A DNA stretch of 64,000 nucleotides, taken from Macrobrachium rosenbergii. Lineage: Eukaryota; Arthropoda; Malacostraca; Decapoda; Palaemonidae. The position numbers were made by a program, and so were the translations under genes. Positions 1-12,431 of the stretch are shown here, one piece after another (within the stretch, counting starts at the first letter, position 1; the number at the start of each line of letters is the position of its first letter). The stretch lies in NCBI RefSeq assembly GCF_040412425.1, contig NC_089766.1, positions 18,731,774 through 18,795,773 of the forward strand, read 5' to 3'. The notes under the pieces are model-generated. The model did no database searches. It was not told the origin of the DNA and saw only the letters and a list, made by a program, of their open reading frames with translations.

Positions 1-62
1 GCTGAAGTGGAGGAGACCTTACCTTACCTTACCTTACAGTTTCGTTCAGGGGAAAGAGGTCC

Positions 63-296
63 TCAGTGTGAGGCACCTTTGATGTCTACCAGAGAATTGC
101 TAACGCATCTTCCGGTATATTTTGTATCTTCCAATCTTGGATGGTCTGGGATGCATCTTAGATATTTGTCGATCTTATTCTTAAACACATCTACGCTCAC
201 TCCTGTTATGTTCCTCAGATGAGCTGGTAGCGCATTGAATAGACGCTGCATTATCGATGCTGGTGCGTGGTGGATTAATGTCCTGTGTGCTTTGAC
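63..296 (-). pseudogene. C-terminal fragment of a non-LTR retrotransposon reverse transcriptase
   Basis: Reading the minus strand from about 296, the open frame contains RLFNALPAHLRN, then a VDVFKNKIDKYL segment and IPDHPRLE, and stops at 63-65. A 'FN-LP-H-RN ... FK-KLDK-L--IPD-P' block is the usual extreme C-terminal end of Jockey/CR1-like ORF2 reverse transcriptases, downstream of the palm and thumb. The frame is closed by a stop at 297-299, so nothing of the catalytic domain is present here. 5'-truncation is typical of target-primed retrotransposition. No poly-A tail is obvious downstream. Family assignment is from motif memory only; the clade is not resolved. Confidence 0.6.
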
Positions 297-310
297 TTAG
301 TTTTCCTGGT

Positions 311-345
311 AAAGAGAGAGAGATAGAGAGAGAGAAGAGAAGAGA
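311..345. repeat. Imperfect (GA)n microsatellite
   Basis: Short interrupted GA run (GAGATAGAGAG, GAAGAGAAGAG) just right of the retrotransposon fragment. Confidence 0.8.
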
Positions 346-826
346 TTGGCTCTCGAGGTTTGAATGAGGGAGTCGGTTTCAAGGAGGGAGGTGAAAAGAA
401 GGAAAGTTCTCTCATTATATTTCTATCTTTATGTTCATTTGTACAAAGCTTCCTTGCTTCTGTTAATAATTACTTGTATAATCATCATTTTCTAGAATGC
501 AACAGGAAAATAAGAAAAAGTTGTCAAAAACTGCGTAAGAGGAAACGGAAATGTAATTTAAAAAACGATAAAAAAGTATGGAAAGTCATATGTGGTCATA
601 ATTTATCAATGGGCGAAAAAGGATTTGTTTATGTTCGGTTCGTATTAAGAAAAAACCAAAAATCCTTCAGACTATGCCGGCTAGGAGATTAATACATTGC
701 AATAAAAACTCCAATAAAATAAGAAGTGTAAAAAGGCTCCTGACGTGAAGTACAAGTTATGAGGAAAACCATTTTTTGCTTCCTAGTCGTAAGTATAATA
801 ATATTAGACTTTACATGAGTGTGCAC
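346..826. other. Unique AT-rich sequence, no recognised gene
   Basis: The longest open frame (360-692, plus, 110 codons) is Lys/Arg-rich with no recognisable domain. It has no intron or promoter context that I can support. I see nothing else here. Confidence 0.5.
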
Positions 827-828
827 CA

Positions 829-902
<74 letters not shown>
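827..902. repeat. Compound (CA)n(GA)n microsatellite
   Basis: About ten CA units are followed directly by about 28 GA units. The Ser-Leu and Cys-Val open frames on the minus strand are translations of this repeat. Confidence 0.95.
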
Positions 903-905
<3 letters not shown>

Positions 906-1608
906 TATCATCCAGCAAAATGCAGAAGCAAAGAGAAGTGTAAACACAAAGACCTCTTCCAAAATTTCCCAGACACATTCTAAAATCCCAAACACGAAGC
1001 GAAGTATCCATTATCAGTGACACTTAGAAAACAGGGGCAGATGTGCGAATGGATTCACTTTAGTCGAGGATATTAAAGATAAATTTTGACCTTTATATCA
1101 GAAGTCTTCACCTGCTCTCTCAATCACTTCCCAGTGCCCCAAGCTGCTCTGTGAGGCTCTGATGATATTAATGATCAAAACACAGGCAATTCATTGGACG
1201 TATGTCTAAGAAACAGAAAATGTACTTTGGGATCTATTACGCTAAATGGAACCAAACAGTCATTCAGAAGGAAAAAATAAGGAAAACGAAGAGAAAAAAA
1301 TATCTTCCTTTCTTAAATTCTGATTTGCCTCTTCCTTATAACTAGATTCTCTACGCCCATGTCGTTGTTCCTGCGCCCTGCTGAAGTTTCGATGAATTTA
1401 TGTCTTTTCTTTTATTCAGGAAAAAAAAAATTGTTAGATTCTAACCATTATAATGTTGTATGAACCCGAGTGTGTAAGGAACACGTTCCCACTGAACACT
1501 GGAACATTGTTGGGTGACTGACTGCTTGTCCTGAACATTCTGGGACATTTTTCTGACTGACCGGACGCCTAAGACAAGGCCTCAAATCCGGGACGAGTCC
1601 CGGCCACA
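903..1608. other. Unique sequence, no gene recognised
   Basis: AT-rich sequence without a convincing open frame. The last part (about 1,500-1,608) is more GC-rich and is probably internal sequence of the hAT-like remnant that ends at 1,629. Confidence 0.4.
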
Positions 1609-1629
1609 CCGGGACGTATGGTAACCCTG
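1609..1629. mobile_element. hAT-like terminal inverted repeat (one end only)
   Basis: CCGGGACGTATGGTAACCCTG read in reverse is CAGGGTTACCATACGTCCCGG. CAGGGTT(A/G)CCA...is a common start of hAT-superfamily transposon ends in animals. The preceding bases (1,588-1,608) contain a small CGGGAC/GTCCCG dyad. I did not find the opposite end in the upstream 1.6 kb, so this is a solitary or diverged terminus. Confidence 0.45.
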
Positions 1630-1814
1630 ATTCATATGTAATGTCCTAGTACAAAAATAGCAGTGCACTGTAATAAATTTGCTACTTGGATATTATTACT
1701 CTATGACTATTTCTGTTAAATAAGTTAAATTCTAGACTGTTTTGACCTGATGATCAGGTATTGCTTCGTGTAACGGCGGTGAAGTTGGAAAAAGCTAAAC
1801 CATACCCTCGCTCA

Positions 1815-1892
1815 AGAACGATCTGGCGACCCCCAGAAATAAGGCTGGCGATCCCTGTAGGGGTCGCGACCCCCAAGTTGAAAACCTCCGTT
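1815..1892. mobile_element. hAT (Charlie/Zaphod-like) terminal fragment
   Basis: The stretch GGGTCGCGACCCCCAAGTTG, followed by AAAACC, strongly resembles the reverse complement of the GGTTCTCAACctgGGGGTCGCGACCCC terminus of hAT elements. Degenerate related motifs (GGCGACCCCC, GGCGATCCC) lie just left. No transposase frame is attached, so it is a MITE-like or decayed copy. Confidence 0.5.
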
Positions 1893-2454
1893 GTAAAGGA
1901 ATCATTGTGTACTTCAAAATTACCAAGTTAACAGGTCAACATTACCGAGCTTCTGTTGTCGGTGAAGAATCTTTGAGTTTTTCAAAAGAAACGAGGACTG
2001 CTTATAGAGAAAAGATGCTTAAATTATTATTATTTTTATCTCTCTGAAATACTGCTTTCAACATATCTCCCGTCCTCTCTGCATTCCGTATGTAACCGAA
2101 AAAGGCATATTGTCTAGTCGAATTCAGTTCCCTCGGAAACTTTCTGCAACATTTTCTCTCTAAAGTGGAAAAGTTTCCCGGAAACTTTGGAAATGAATGC
2201 ATCAGGGCGAACCAGATGGGGCGGGAAACGTCGACAACCAGTTCATTCAGGCAGTTTGTGGAGCTTCTTAGTCGGATTCAGGATGAGTAAAATGATTGTT
2301 TTCCTTCATGTCTCTCCCTTTTCTCATATCAGTTATTGCGGCAGATGGATTTCAGCAAAACGGTATTTTCTCAAAAACACAAATAGGAGGCTTTCTTTAA
2401 AAATGTGTTGACTGATACATAAACTATTCCGACTTTCATGAAGAATACGATTAA

Positions 2455-2458
<4 letters not shown>
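1893..2458. other. Unique sequence, no gene recognised
   Basis: Short open frames on both strands (2,002-2,202 minus; 2,187-2,411 plus) lack recognisable motifs. Confidence 0.4.
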
Positions 2459-2547
<89 letters not shown>

Positions 2548-2614
2548 AAATATAAAGTAGAACTGGGTGGGGATGAAACATGACACTTTACTGATATGAA
2601 GGACCGTCACTTTG

Positions 2615-2682
<68 letters not shown>
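2459..2682. repeat. (CT)n and (GA)n tracts in inverted arrangement
   Basis: About 42 CT units (2,459-2,543) and about 31 GA units (2,621-2,682) are separated by 77 bp of unique sequence. Because CT and GA are complementary, the pair is an inverted repeat and could form a stem of about 60 bp. The Arg-Glu open frames on the minus strand are repeat translations. Confidence 0.95.
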
Positions 2683-2684
<2 letters not shown>

Positions 2685-4590
2685 CACCACACGAGATTCC
2701 AATAACTGAATTACATCTCCGTCTCAAAGAGGAAGATGAAATAAGCCGGAGAGAGGATCTCCTCTCATGTCAACACGGCTGAAGAAAGAGGAAGCGTTTG
2801 TCGACGGAATGGCTGTTGACAGACTGGGTGACACTTCAAAGAGACTTTTTCCACTCAGGAAATAGTTCTGGAAGCCTCGGTGCTAAAATTAATTCTTATG
2901 ATCCCATGAGAAGGCATAAGGAAAAGTAATGAGCATTTGATTCATAACAAATCAACAACTGGAAGATATAAGGGTACTTGTTTTGTAGTTCAGCATTTGA
3001 CTTTGAGTCGAAGTATACGAGCATTTTATCCACAAAACATTACATGTGAGATGATATGATAACGTCTTTTTTTCTCTTCATTGGCATTCCTTTGATTGTG
3101 TTTGAAATAATCTTGATTAACTCGCGAATTTAAATACACAAAATATGTGAAGTGTTCAAATTTTCCCTTTCTGTTACTACTCCATCGTTACCTTGGATTG
3201 AAGTATTCCGTTCTTTTCAGACAGTCATACCAGGCTTTCTAGAAAAAAAAAAAGAAAAGAAGAAAACTAGATTTCTGAAAAGAAATGGTTTGCTAAAGGA
3301 ATAAAAAAATTTCCATGTCGTTTTGCAATGCTATGGAGCAAACTACAAAAACGCTCTTTTTTTCTATTTTCCAGTAAGGTATTGGATACCGACAAGGGTC
3401 CTTAAAATCAACAATGGAAATAAGGTCTGTGAGCCCTGAGGTTTTTCTTCTCTTTTTTGTTACAGACGCCTGTCTTTTCTCCAAGAAATAAAACGGAGCA
3501 TTTCCAGAATCTTGGATCCAGGAAAGGAGAAAACACATGAAAAGGAAGCGGTGTGTTTATCTTTCTCTTTTCAACTTCCTCAAGAGGAGAGTTTCTTCTT
3601 CCCATGTTAAGAAGAATTTTGAGAGGTGTGCAGCTGTAAGGAAGAGGAGGGAAGGGGGATATTGTCAGTATGGGAGACAGGTGACTCTCCCTGTTAAAAA
3701 GACTGACAGACTCACAGACAGAAAGAAAGAGTCACATGGAAAGCGATAGAGGGAAATTGCAGCTGACATCTCACAAAATCGCAGTGATAATCTGTGACCT
3801 AGACTAAATGGATAACAGCTAGAGTGACTCCTGAAGTTGTCCATCCTTAATGAACAGTGTACAGGGTTCGGTTCCTACGCCTGGACTTTGAAGCTCCGTT
3901 TATGGAAATCAAGAGAACTTTAAGGTTATTTTCTTCCTTAATATCTTAAACACTTATGTGTGTTTCACATGGGAGCTGGGATAGGTCCACAGGGCTGAGA
4001 GGAAACACGTCCTTGCGTGTTTGGAAAGGGTCTGAGAAACAAGGTAGAGGCGATTGATCGTTTTAAGGATTCCAAGAAATTGATTTTTCCAAAAGCTACA
4101 GGGTCATGCCATTGAAAAATAACTTTGGTATTCTTAGCCTAATAGAATGAGTGCTCATTTGTTGCAGAGAATGTCTTGAACAAGGTTTGACAGACCAGGT
4201 ACAATTCCATAATCGTTTAAATGATAAATAAGAGCAGCGAAAAACAATGTCTGATCATAAAAGAACGGGAAATAAACTTTTCAGCAGATTTCAGAATCAT
4301 CCGGACGACCTATGCTGAATAAAAGGGGGAAGGGGGTGGGGGTTAGCGATGAATCAACGATCGGACCCTTAACTACCCTTACTGAAGCCAGCAACAAACT
4401 TACCTGTGTGGTTTGAGCAGCAGTGAGTAGCTATTGAATGGAATAGACTGAGTGATGGAGAGCGAGGAGAATCTTAATGAGCTGTTGGTCAGTCAATATT
4501 TACCTGAGGTTATTGCAGTCTGAGCTAATGCTACCTATAATACAGGGCACCTCGCTTTATTTCTTATTAGTGAAATATTAGCATTCAAGT

Positions 4591-4594
<4 letters not shown>
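2683..4594. other. Unique AT-rich stretch with a G-rich spot at 4,322-4,342
   Basis: No domain is recognisable in the short frames (3,293-3,749, both strands). The only composition anomaly is a run of three G5 blocks separated by 1-2 bases at about 4,325-4,342. Confidence 0.4.

Positions 4595-4650
<56 letters not shown>
4595..4650. repeat. (CT)n microsatellite
   Basis: 28 uninterrupted CT units. Confidence 0.97.
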
Positions 4651-4653
<3 letters not shown>

Positions 4654-5635
4654 AATCAGTCCCTAACATAATTTTATACTCACTAAGCTCCGTTGGTTAT
4701 CACAAAAGAGAGAACCTGCCACCAACCCATCCAAACAGCACCTGAATTATTAATGAGGAGAACCAATAAAAATGACAAATGCAATCAAACATATGTTCCT
4801 CTGAGACGTTGGATAATTAAACCTAATTAAGTCAAATTGTATTTCTATCGTATGTAATTAAAAGTGACTTTTATACGAGGGATCGCATTCGTTCAAATGT
4901 CTACGGAGGAGGAGAAGCTGGTCCTTAGGTTTCGTCAGAAGTCCAGTGAAGTGAAAAATTGACGCTGAACCGCCATCCTTCATATTCTAGTGAATTAACT
5001 ACAGGAATGATACAAACTGAATCTCTGCATCTCAGAATTGGGAATTTGAATACACATAATCTTAAGGAAGAAAAAGTTGAAATAATACAGAACGATTTTG
5101 ATATAATTATAGCCTAAAGCTTTCTTAATAAGGATAATGACCTGGCTAATCACACTTAATGACACCCTTGGCCAGAGAAAGAGAAAAGATATTGCCAGTG
5201 ACACTCTAAGTCTAAGACTTAACAAATATTGAAGATACAATTTGGGAAGCAACATAATCCAGTATCGGAGTTGCCTGGGCTGTCGGTCACTCAAGTCCCT
5301 AGGAACTGTGACTCCTTTCCACCAACACATAATATATCACTTGTGAGAGGAACTGAAGGAGATGAGAATTATTGCTGGATATTTGTACATTCGCGCTTTT
5401 CTCTGATTAAAAGGACGATGTTTCACTTGTTGGCTAAATGTCATGAATAAATGATCTTAATTAAAGCGACACGAAAGTTGATTAAGAGGTCATCAAAGAG
5501 AAATATTGCGCCTCATCATACAGTTTTTTGTAATTATATTTTCATATTTACTTAGATTTTTCAGAATATGTAAGTCTCCTTTCTCAAAGAATAGATTCCA
5601 TCTTTAAAAGGCGGCACTGAGGCCATCTATGGGTG
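4651..5635. other. Unique sequence, no gene recognised
   Basis: Open frames at 4,995-5,330 (minus, 111 codons, hydrophobic stretches) and 5,229-5,450 (plus) overlap each other. Neither has a recognisable domain. Confidence 0.4.
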
Positions 5636-5685
5636 ATCATAAGAAGCAATGGCTTCTTATGATAATTATCAACGATAATTATCAT
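5636..5685. repeat. Two overlapping 12-bp hairpins
   Basis: ATCATAAGAAGC (5,636-5,647) pairs perfectly with GCTTCTTATGAT (5,652-5,663) across a 4-nt loop. ATGATAATTATC (5,659-5,670) pairs perfectly with GATAATTATCAT (5,674-5,685) across a 3-nt loop. The right arm of the first and the left arm of the second share 5,659-5,663, so both complete stems cannot form at once. Function unknown; it could be a small fold-back repeat. Confidence 0.85.
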
Positions 5686-6458
5686 CAATTTTCACGTTAC
5701 TTACCGATCTAATACAACTGAAATAAATACTATAAGCTTTATTTAAAAAATGCATTTCAGTCTATGGAAAAACGTAGAGTCTGTAGGTGTAGCTAACTAC
5801 CAACTCCGCACAAGTCGATGGCCATCGCCCAACAGCCATCGAGATAATCCAGGACTGGCAAAAGAACAAGGAGTTGCATTTCTGTATAGACCGACAAGAA
5901 ACTTTACTGGGAGTATATTTTAAGTACTCTCAGACTTTATAAAGAATTTAAGATTTAAACCTCACTAAATGGACTTGAAGCATCATCATGTTTACCGTAA
6001 GTCTTCTTTCTCTGGAGTCTGAAGTTTGGTCATTCCAGCTGGCCCGCTTTCACTTATAACAGTGACCATTTTAGTAATAGAAACAATAATAATTAAGAAC
6101 AGCAGTAATAGTAACAGTAATAATAAAGAGTAAAACACGAGGACCTTTTACTCGACAAATTCATTGGCAGATCTAATCTCTTAAACAGACAGTCATATCA
6201 ACTAAAGCTTAGTTGGTTCAAATTACTTGGAAATGCGGAGAGTTTAGTTAATAATTATGAAAAATGGCACTTGTAATAAGCAGGCAAGCATCTGAATTAT
6301 CAGTATGGCGAAAGCGCCCTGGCACCAGTTCCCCTCGATGAAGTTTTCAAAGTCCTTCCAACTCTTCGTCAAGTTTTGTGTCCAGCTCTTGTCTCTGCAT
6401 CGTGGTCACGTCCGCAATGTTTGCGCGAATCTAGACCTATTTGTTATATATACGAATA
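5686..6458. other. Unique AT-rich sequence, no gene recognised
   Basis: No open frame with a recognisable domain. A few AAT-rich spots (about 6,085-6,125) are present. Confidence 0.4.
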
Positions 6459-6500
6459 CACACACACACACACACACACACAAAGAAAGAGAGAGAGAGA
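6459..6500. repeat. Compound (CA)n(GA)n microsatellite
   Basis: 12 CA units, a short AAGAAA spacer, then about 7 GA units. Confidence 0.95.
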
Positions 6501-6890
6501 TAAAAGGTTCTCCTTAGGTTGTTCCAATAGTGATCTGTTGATATCCGGTTTGTATCCTACGGTTGTTGCCTGAGGATTACTGATAACTGACTGGTTGATG
6601 TTTCGACCATAAAGATTGTAAACTCGAAAATATTTCGCTTTAAATAGTGTGCAGTTATTTGATGTGAAGAGCAAGGCATTAATATGTCCTTGGAATCTTA
6701 CTGGAAACAGAACCTATTCTGCTTCAAAGTCTCTCTTTCTAATGACCTGCAAATGGAAGCTGTGTCATTAAGAGACTTCCGAGGAGAAGGTGGTTACTCA
6801 TTAGAGGCTGTAATTTCCATTCTGTTCTTTTGTGCGGCGCAACTGATTTCTCGATACACTTGTCAGAATTTCGCCTTGGGTACCCATTAA

Positions 6891-6914
6891 CTCTCTCTCC
6901 CTCTCTCCACCCCC

Positions 6915-6969
<55 letters not shown>
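6891..6969. repeat. (CT)n microsatellite with C-rich interruption
   Basis: CT run interrupted by CCACCCCCCG at about 6,907-6,916, then pure CT to 6,969. The frames crossing it on both strands are Ser-Leu or Arg-Glu repeats. Confidence 0.95.
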
Positions 6970-6971
<2 letters not shown>

Positions 6972-7474
6972 GTGTGTGTATGTATGTCATGATTATCTAT
7001 CTACTCCATTCCCCTGTAGCAATGCTTTATAGTCCCTTCAATTCCACAGGAAATTCCCTTTTTTCTTGTCACTGTGCTTTCTTCTTTCTCGTTGCTTGCC
7101 TGTCTGTTTGTGCATTACAGCTCCCAAAGCACATCCTCTGCTTCCTTAGAATACTTCTAAGCAAATGCTTGTGTTTTAGAAAGTTGTTTATTTCAGGTCT
7201 GGAGTGAGCAGCGGAGCAAGTTGAGAGAAGGCTGAGAAGAGCAGGTGAGGAGTTCTGATACCTTAATTAGTCAGGGAAGATCTCTCAAGCTGAGATGAGG
7301 AAAGCTGATGGACTTTTGATTTCGGGGAAGAAGAAGAAGCGCTCGGCATCTTCCTTCAAGGTTTGAGACTTTATCGATTTGCAAACATTTTTTCTTATAG
7401 TCTTTTTGAACAGACTTTTTGTTTTCCAGTCTCTCTGTCCTTCAGTATTCCGTTAGATGATAAATTCACTTTTT

Positions 7475-7476
<2 letters not shown>

Positions 7477-7534
<58 letters not shown>
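7477..7534. repeat. (CT)n microsatellite
   Basis: About 29 CT units. Confidence 0.97.
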
Positions 7535-7536
<2 letters not shown>

Positions 7537-9845
7537 GAAACTGAAGACCACTTTCCGTACCACATCGTGTCTGATTCCTGTCATGTCACTTATATCTAAA
7601 AGTAGGAACGAATTAAATAAGTGAATTTTTGTCCAGTATATTTTGTTCCTTTAATACAGAAATTTTTTTTTGGAATTCCTGGCAATAAATATCTGTATCG
7701 TAACTCTTATAATATCTGTTAACCCATAGTTCCACACTCACGCGCATAGACAAACACCTTTATACTGAAAACATTTCAAGTTATAATGTTTTGCGAAAAA
7801 AACCTTTGAAGTGTACCTGCATTTGCTAATACAGCACTGAAAATGATTCGGGCATCATGTTTTACCAAATACAATATTAATTAATCCTCAGAATTAGTAG
7901 GACTTTCATAATGTGAATGTAAAGGAAAAGATGGCGGCTCCCCTAAGGTTCTCTGCCAAGTAAATGATATTTCAAACCCAAATAGACAATATGATGCAAT
8001 TAGTGTTAGCAATGAGGATGATGGTGAGCTCGATTAGTATGACGAAATAATGCTCTCATGATGCTTTGCCCTTCTCCCCCAAACTGTCTGTCTGTCTGCC
8101 TGTCTGTGTCTGTCTGTCCTCTTACCTAGCCTTTGTTTTTCTTCATTGATTCTCACCCGTTTACTCTTTCTCTCTCCTTGCATCGTATGGTTACCACTTC
8201 TTGTTTACAGTCATAAATAAAACCTAAATAGTTCGATTACACAAATCAGTTCTCTTGCGAACAGAGGTCCAAAAATAACAGAAAAAATGGAACAGAGTTG
8301 AGATAGACAGACAGGAGTAGGCAGATCAAAATAAAGAACAGAGAAAATCAAAATGATTACCATATCTAAAGACTCTTACGGGATCTGATTGACTTACTGG
8401 AGGGACGATAACAAGAAAGAGAGGGTAATAAAGAGCCTGGGTCTACCTTAAGAACCTCCTCCTACCTTCTTCAAGAACTTTTGTTCTTGAAACCAAAGAT
8501 CATCTGAAGAATTCCTGAGTTCCTTAAGAAACGTCTCTTCCTCGTTAGCCTGGCGTCTTGAGACATGCCAAGAAACGTTTCTCCTTTGTCAGACTCGAAT
8601 CAAAGACAAAGACTAACTACAGGATCCAGCAGCAGTGAGACATAAGCAGACACAATTTGAACATGAAACGACGCTCATCATTTTCCTTTCCTTTCACTGA
8701 AACGCTCAGTGTAACTTGGAAGCTCCTCAAATATAATAATGCTGAAGATGAGATTCACTACTAACAGAAATGGAGATGTAAATGGCTAAGAGATATTCTT
8801 TGAATAACTTTAGTTTTATGTTTAGCCATTTCTTCGAATAAGGCTTCCCCAATGAATTTGTCCGAAGATCTCCTGCCTCGCTCTTCAAAGTTTATGGTTC
8901 AGTAAGAAGAAAAATCTCAAAGACTTTCCTGAGAACTACAGAATTTCGATGTTAGATATTATGATACAAACTAGGGTACTTTGTTTTTGGATAATCTTTT
9001 ATTTCTGCCTTAGAATATAGTTCTAATATTACGGAAAATATTTTTGGCAGCAACATATTTCGCACACTTTTGACGTTTAGATGTCGAGCTTTGATATAAG
9101 AGAATAATTTGTGCATTTGACCCCTCTCGTGGGAATGAAAGACATCGGGCACTGTTAGAGTGCCAATATCTGAAATGTGTTCTTTGACTGATCCCGTTTA
9201 CTTTTGACATAACGGAAAGGATAACTACTGTGAGGAAAGTGAAAAGCATACTGCACTTTCATCAAGTCAACAAAAGTGTCGACAAGGAATTTTTATGCAT
9301 TTCAAAAGACTTTTTGTTACACTACTTTTCTCAATCAATTGTATTGAAACAGATGCGCTTGAGTGATCAAAGGTTGGACGAAATTGTGCCGAGTAACATT
9401 TTTGCGTTTATTTTTGAACTGACTTTGGAAATCGTAAAAACTCTGTGACTAGAGAGATTGATGTGGCTTTGTTATTACAGGAAAAATGGAGATTAAACAA
9501 AGGATCTTGATGTCTAAAAATTTTCCATGCCTTTGGTTAGCTTTCGAATCTTTTGTTTTATTGTCTCATTTTTTTTTCTGTAGTCCTTCAGATATAGAAT
9601 TCAATATTTTTTCAAATATAAGAAAACAATATAATCTGTTTTATGTGGCCACAATATAATAATTTTGATACGTAAGAAAAGTATTCCAATGAAGGGGGAG
9701 AGCTGAAAGGTCTTATACCTGAATAATGAAAACTCCAGAACTCTCCACCTGCTCATCTCAGCCTCTCTCTGCTTCTTCAGTCGTACTCTCAAGGTCTAAA
9801 AGCACAAAGGTGTAAACACAAGCAATTAGTCTGGAGTATGTGCTG

Positions 9846-9848
<3 letters not shown>
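7535..9848. other. Unique AT-rich stretch with a CTGT-type repeat at 8,085-8,120
   Basis: A short CTGT/CTGC tetranucleotide run lies at about 8,085-8,120. Small frames near 8,952-9,448 on both strands carry no recognisable domain. I see no splice-linked exon structure that I can support. Confidence 0.4.
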
Positions 9849-9888
<40 letters not shown>

Positions 9889-9897
9889 AGAGAGAGG
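9849..9897. repeat. (GA)n microsatellite
   Basis: GA run with one GAA interruption near 9,884. Confidence 0.95.
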
Positions 9898-12292
9898 GTG
9901 GGGATCCTAATGGTGTCTAGAGAAGTAGGATGTGTTGTACAGAAAAGTGTAATTAAGAACTCGAAAGTCTTGTAATGACGTATTGCTTAAATCATTGATC
10001 AAGAGGACAGATTCCCAAAGGCAACAGATCTTATTCACTGGAAATTATCCTGGAACTTACGGACGTCTGTCTGTTCAAAGAGCTTTTCATTTTACCTTGA
10101 CATTTTTCGAAATAGTCGTGATTGTTTCTGACCTTTCGCCTAAAGTAAAAATAAAATTTCGAAGAGGATTCTTAACGAGAGTTGAAAAAAAGTCTTTTGC
10201 AGGTTAAACTTTTTCACATTTGAAACCTTGAATTTTAGAACAACTCAGATATCATTGATAGGTGTTATAAATTTTGAGTGATTAGGAAAGATCGGATACA
10301 CAAGGCAACGCCCTAACAGGGCATCCACGCAGAGCACATACAGTGAACGATCGCTATAATCCCCACACGAGATGAACAATTATATCTCGGATACTCACTT
10401 CCTGGGTGGCCCTTTCAGATGTCCTTCTGCATCTCATTGTCGCTGAGAAGGATGTTGATGTATTCAGATGGCCTTAAGATCTACTGGCTGCACAGACAGA
10501 TCTCTTTATGTATTGAGGTTCTTATAAAATAAGGCCTGACGCTTCATTCATATGTTTAATGAGAAGATTTGGGTCTAGAAATTGGTTCTGTTGTGTACTC
10601 CCTGTGCCGAGATTTTGGGCCATTTTCTCTCCGCCGTCTTTCTTTGAATAAATTCATTCATAAGTACACGCGTATATGACTTCTTCTAGTTCATTATTCT
10701 CTCAGCCTTTAGAGATCTCATCTCTGTCTAGTGTTTGTCTGTTCTGAGAGTGACTGACAAATGGGCATTGCAATTCTTGAATTCATTCCACTAACACAGA
10801 AACTCAAAATGTGTCTTTCTTAGTGTGGAATTTTGTGCTACAGTTGCTGAAATAAGCTTTGTTGAGTTGACAGATTCCATTTTTAAACTGGCAATGTGTG
10901 CTTAGATCTCTTGAATGCTAACGGCTAATAGGAAGAAAGGAAAGTAGGTTGTCAAAAACATAAAACGTTCGCAGAAACAAAGATTATGACTTCATTCATA
11001 ATAGTTCTTTATTCTTCGAGGGTGCAGTTAAGGAAATTAGGAAAAACTGTCTTATTCGTCATGTCTTTTGGCGAAATTTAATTATTAAAAATATCACGAG
11101 GCATAGTGTGGACAGCCTGCTTCTCTGAGCAAAAACCTGTGTGGGCACAGAGCTATTGTTAGCGTAAGGCTGAATCGAACAGTTGTGGTTAATTTTTTTT
11201 TTTTTTCCAAAAGCGCTGGTTTTGCAACGGAAAATAAGCAGACAGACTGTTGCGCAGTCTGCTCCATATGAGGTTGATAAAAATGAAGCCAGGTTTGGGG
11301 ATCCATTTAACAATAGACACCTAAGTGTTCCTTGGAAAAAGAGATGTCTGTTACTTTAAAAAAGGAAATTATTTTCATAAATGAGTTTTCTTATGTACTC
11401 TAATGGTGATTGTGTCAAAATGTATGAAATAAAGAGTAGGTTTCCCCACTCAAAGATTGGAGGCTGATACATTACTATGTTTTATGAAATTTCTATCCAC
11501 TTTAGTTTCAAATAAAGACTGTACCTCTAATTCTTCAAGTGCATTTACTTTTGAGGCTGCCTCTGGTAACTGAGTAAATAAAAGACCACTTTTACAGAGA
11601 TCTTAGAACTGAAAAATTTTCGTTTTCTTTCGTCAGGCACCAATGGCTGACACAGACTAACTTTTAAGTGACCAAGGCATATGGCAAGAACTGTGATCAA
11701 AATAAAACCAATAACAACATGAGCAAAAGCAAAATATATTTGAGAGCTAAAGTTGCTCTTACTTTGCTCTCTTGCTAGAAGTCGGCATGATGAAATTACT
11801 CGTTTGTGCCTTTGTTTTTTAATCTACAATCAACACTTCCTTTTTTTATTTTGAGCACAACCACCATAAAAATGCTTTTTCAAAGGTTATTTTTAGGTGT
11901 TTACTTCCGTCTGCTTCCTGAACCCTCTTCCTTCCGAGAAGCCTTAGAAAAGGACCCCAAGATTCTTGGCAGTTGCATAATGATGCCGGATTCTGAGGTG
12001 ACGTGTGCTTATGGTGCCTTTTATGCTTCCGCTTCGTCGGAAGAGACGAAAACAGTTGTGTCACTTCTCGTGGGACCAAAAGTACTGACTCTAAAAGAGC
12101 TGAACAATGAAGATATCAAAAGACAACGGGTGGATGAAGGTTCCCATTTAACCAACTTTCCCCTTTTTGTCCTGAATAATGAAGAAGGGAAGAAGGAGAG
12201 ATAGACGACTCTCTCTCCTGTTTCGAACTTTCGACTTTTTTGTGTAAAAAAAGAAAAGATTTAGGTTTGAGGACAAGAATTGAAAAGCGGTG
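9898..12292. other. Unique sequence; unrecognised open frame at 11,806-12,204
   Basis: The 132-codon plus-strand frame at 11,806-12,204 has a hydrophobic N-terminus and a mixed-charge C-terminus. It matches no family I know, and a comparable frame runs on the opposite strand. A chance ORF is as likely as an exon. The rest holds nothing I recognise. Confidence 0.35.
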
Positions 12293-12431
12293 CATGTTCA
12301 TCGTCTTTACGCCAGAGAAAGCGTTCATATTGAGCGAAGTCTCAAAAGCCAAGTTAAGAAATAAAAATAACACAGCCAAGCATTGTTCATCGTCTTTACG
12401 TCAGAGAGAGCATTAACATTTAGCGAGTTAC
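12293..12431. repeat. Two-copy direct repeat, 88-bp period
   Basis: TTCATCGTCTTTACG plus CAGAGAAAGCGTTCATATTGAGCGA at about 12,297 recurs at about 12,385 with substitutions (CAGAGAGAGCATTAACATTTAGCGA). This is a local tandem duplication with divergence. Confidence 0.75.

Noticed and set aside
360..692. 110-codon plus-strand ORF
   Set aside because: No domain, Lys/Arg-rich in AT-rich DNA, no regulatory or splice support.
11806..12204. 132-codon plus-strand ORF
   Set aside because: No recognisable family and a comparable antisense frame; kept only as a note in the region entry.
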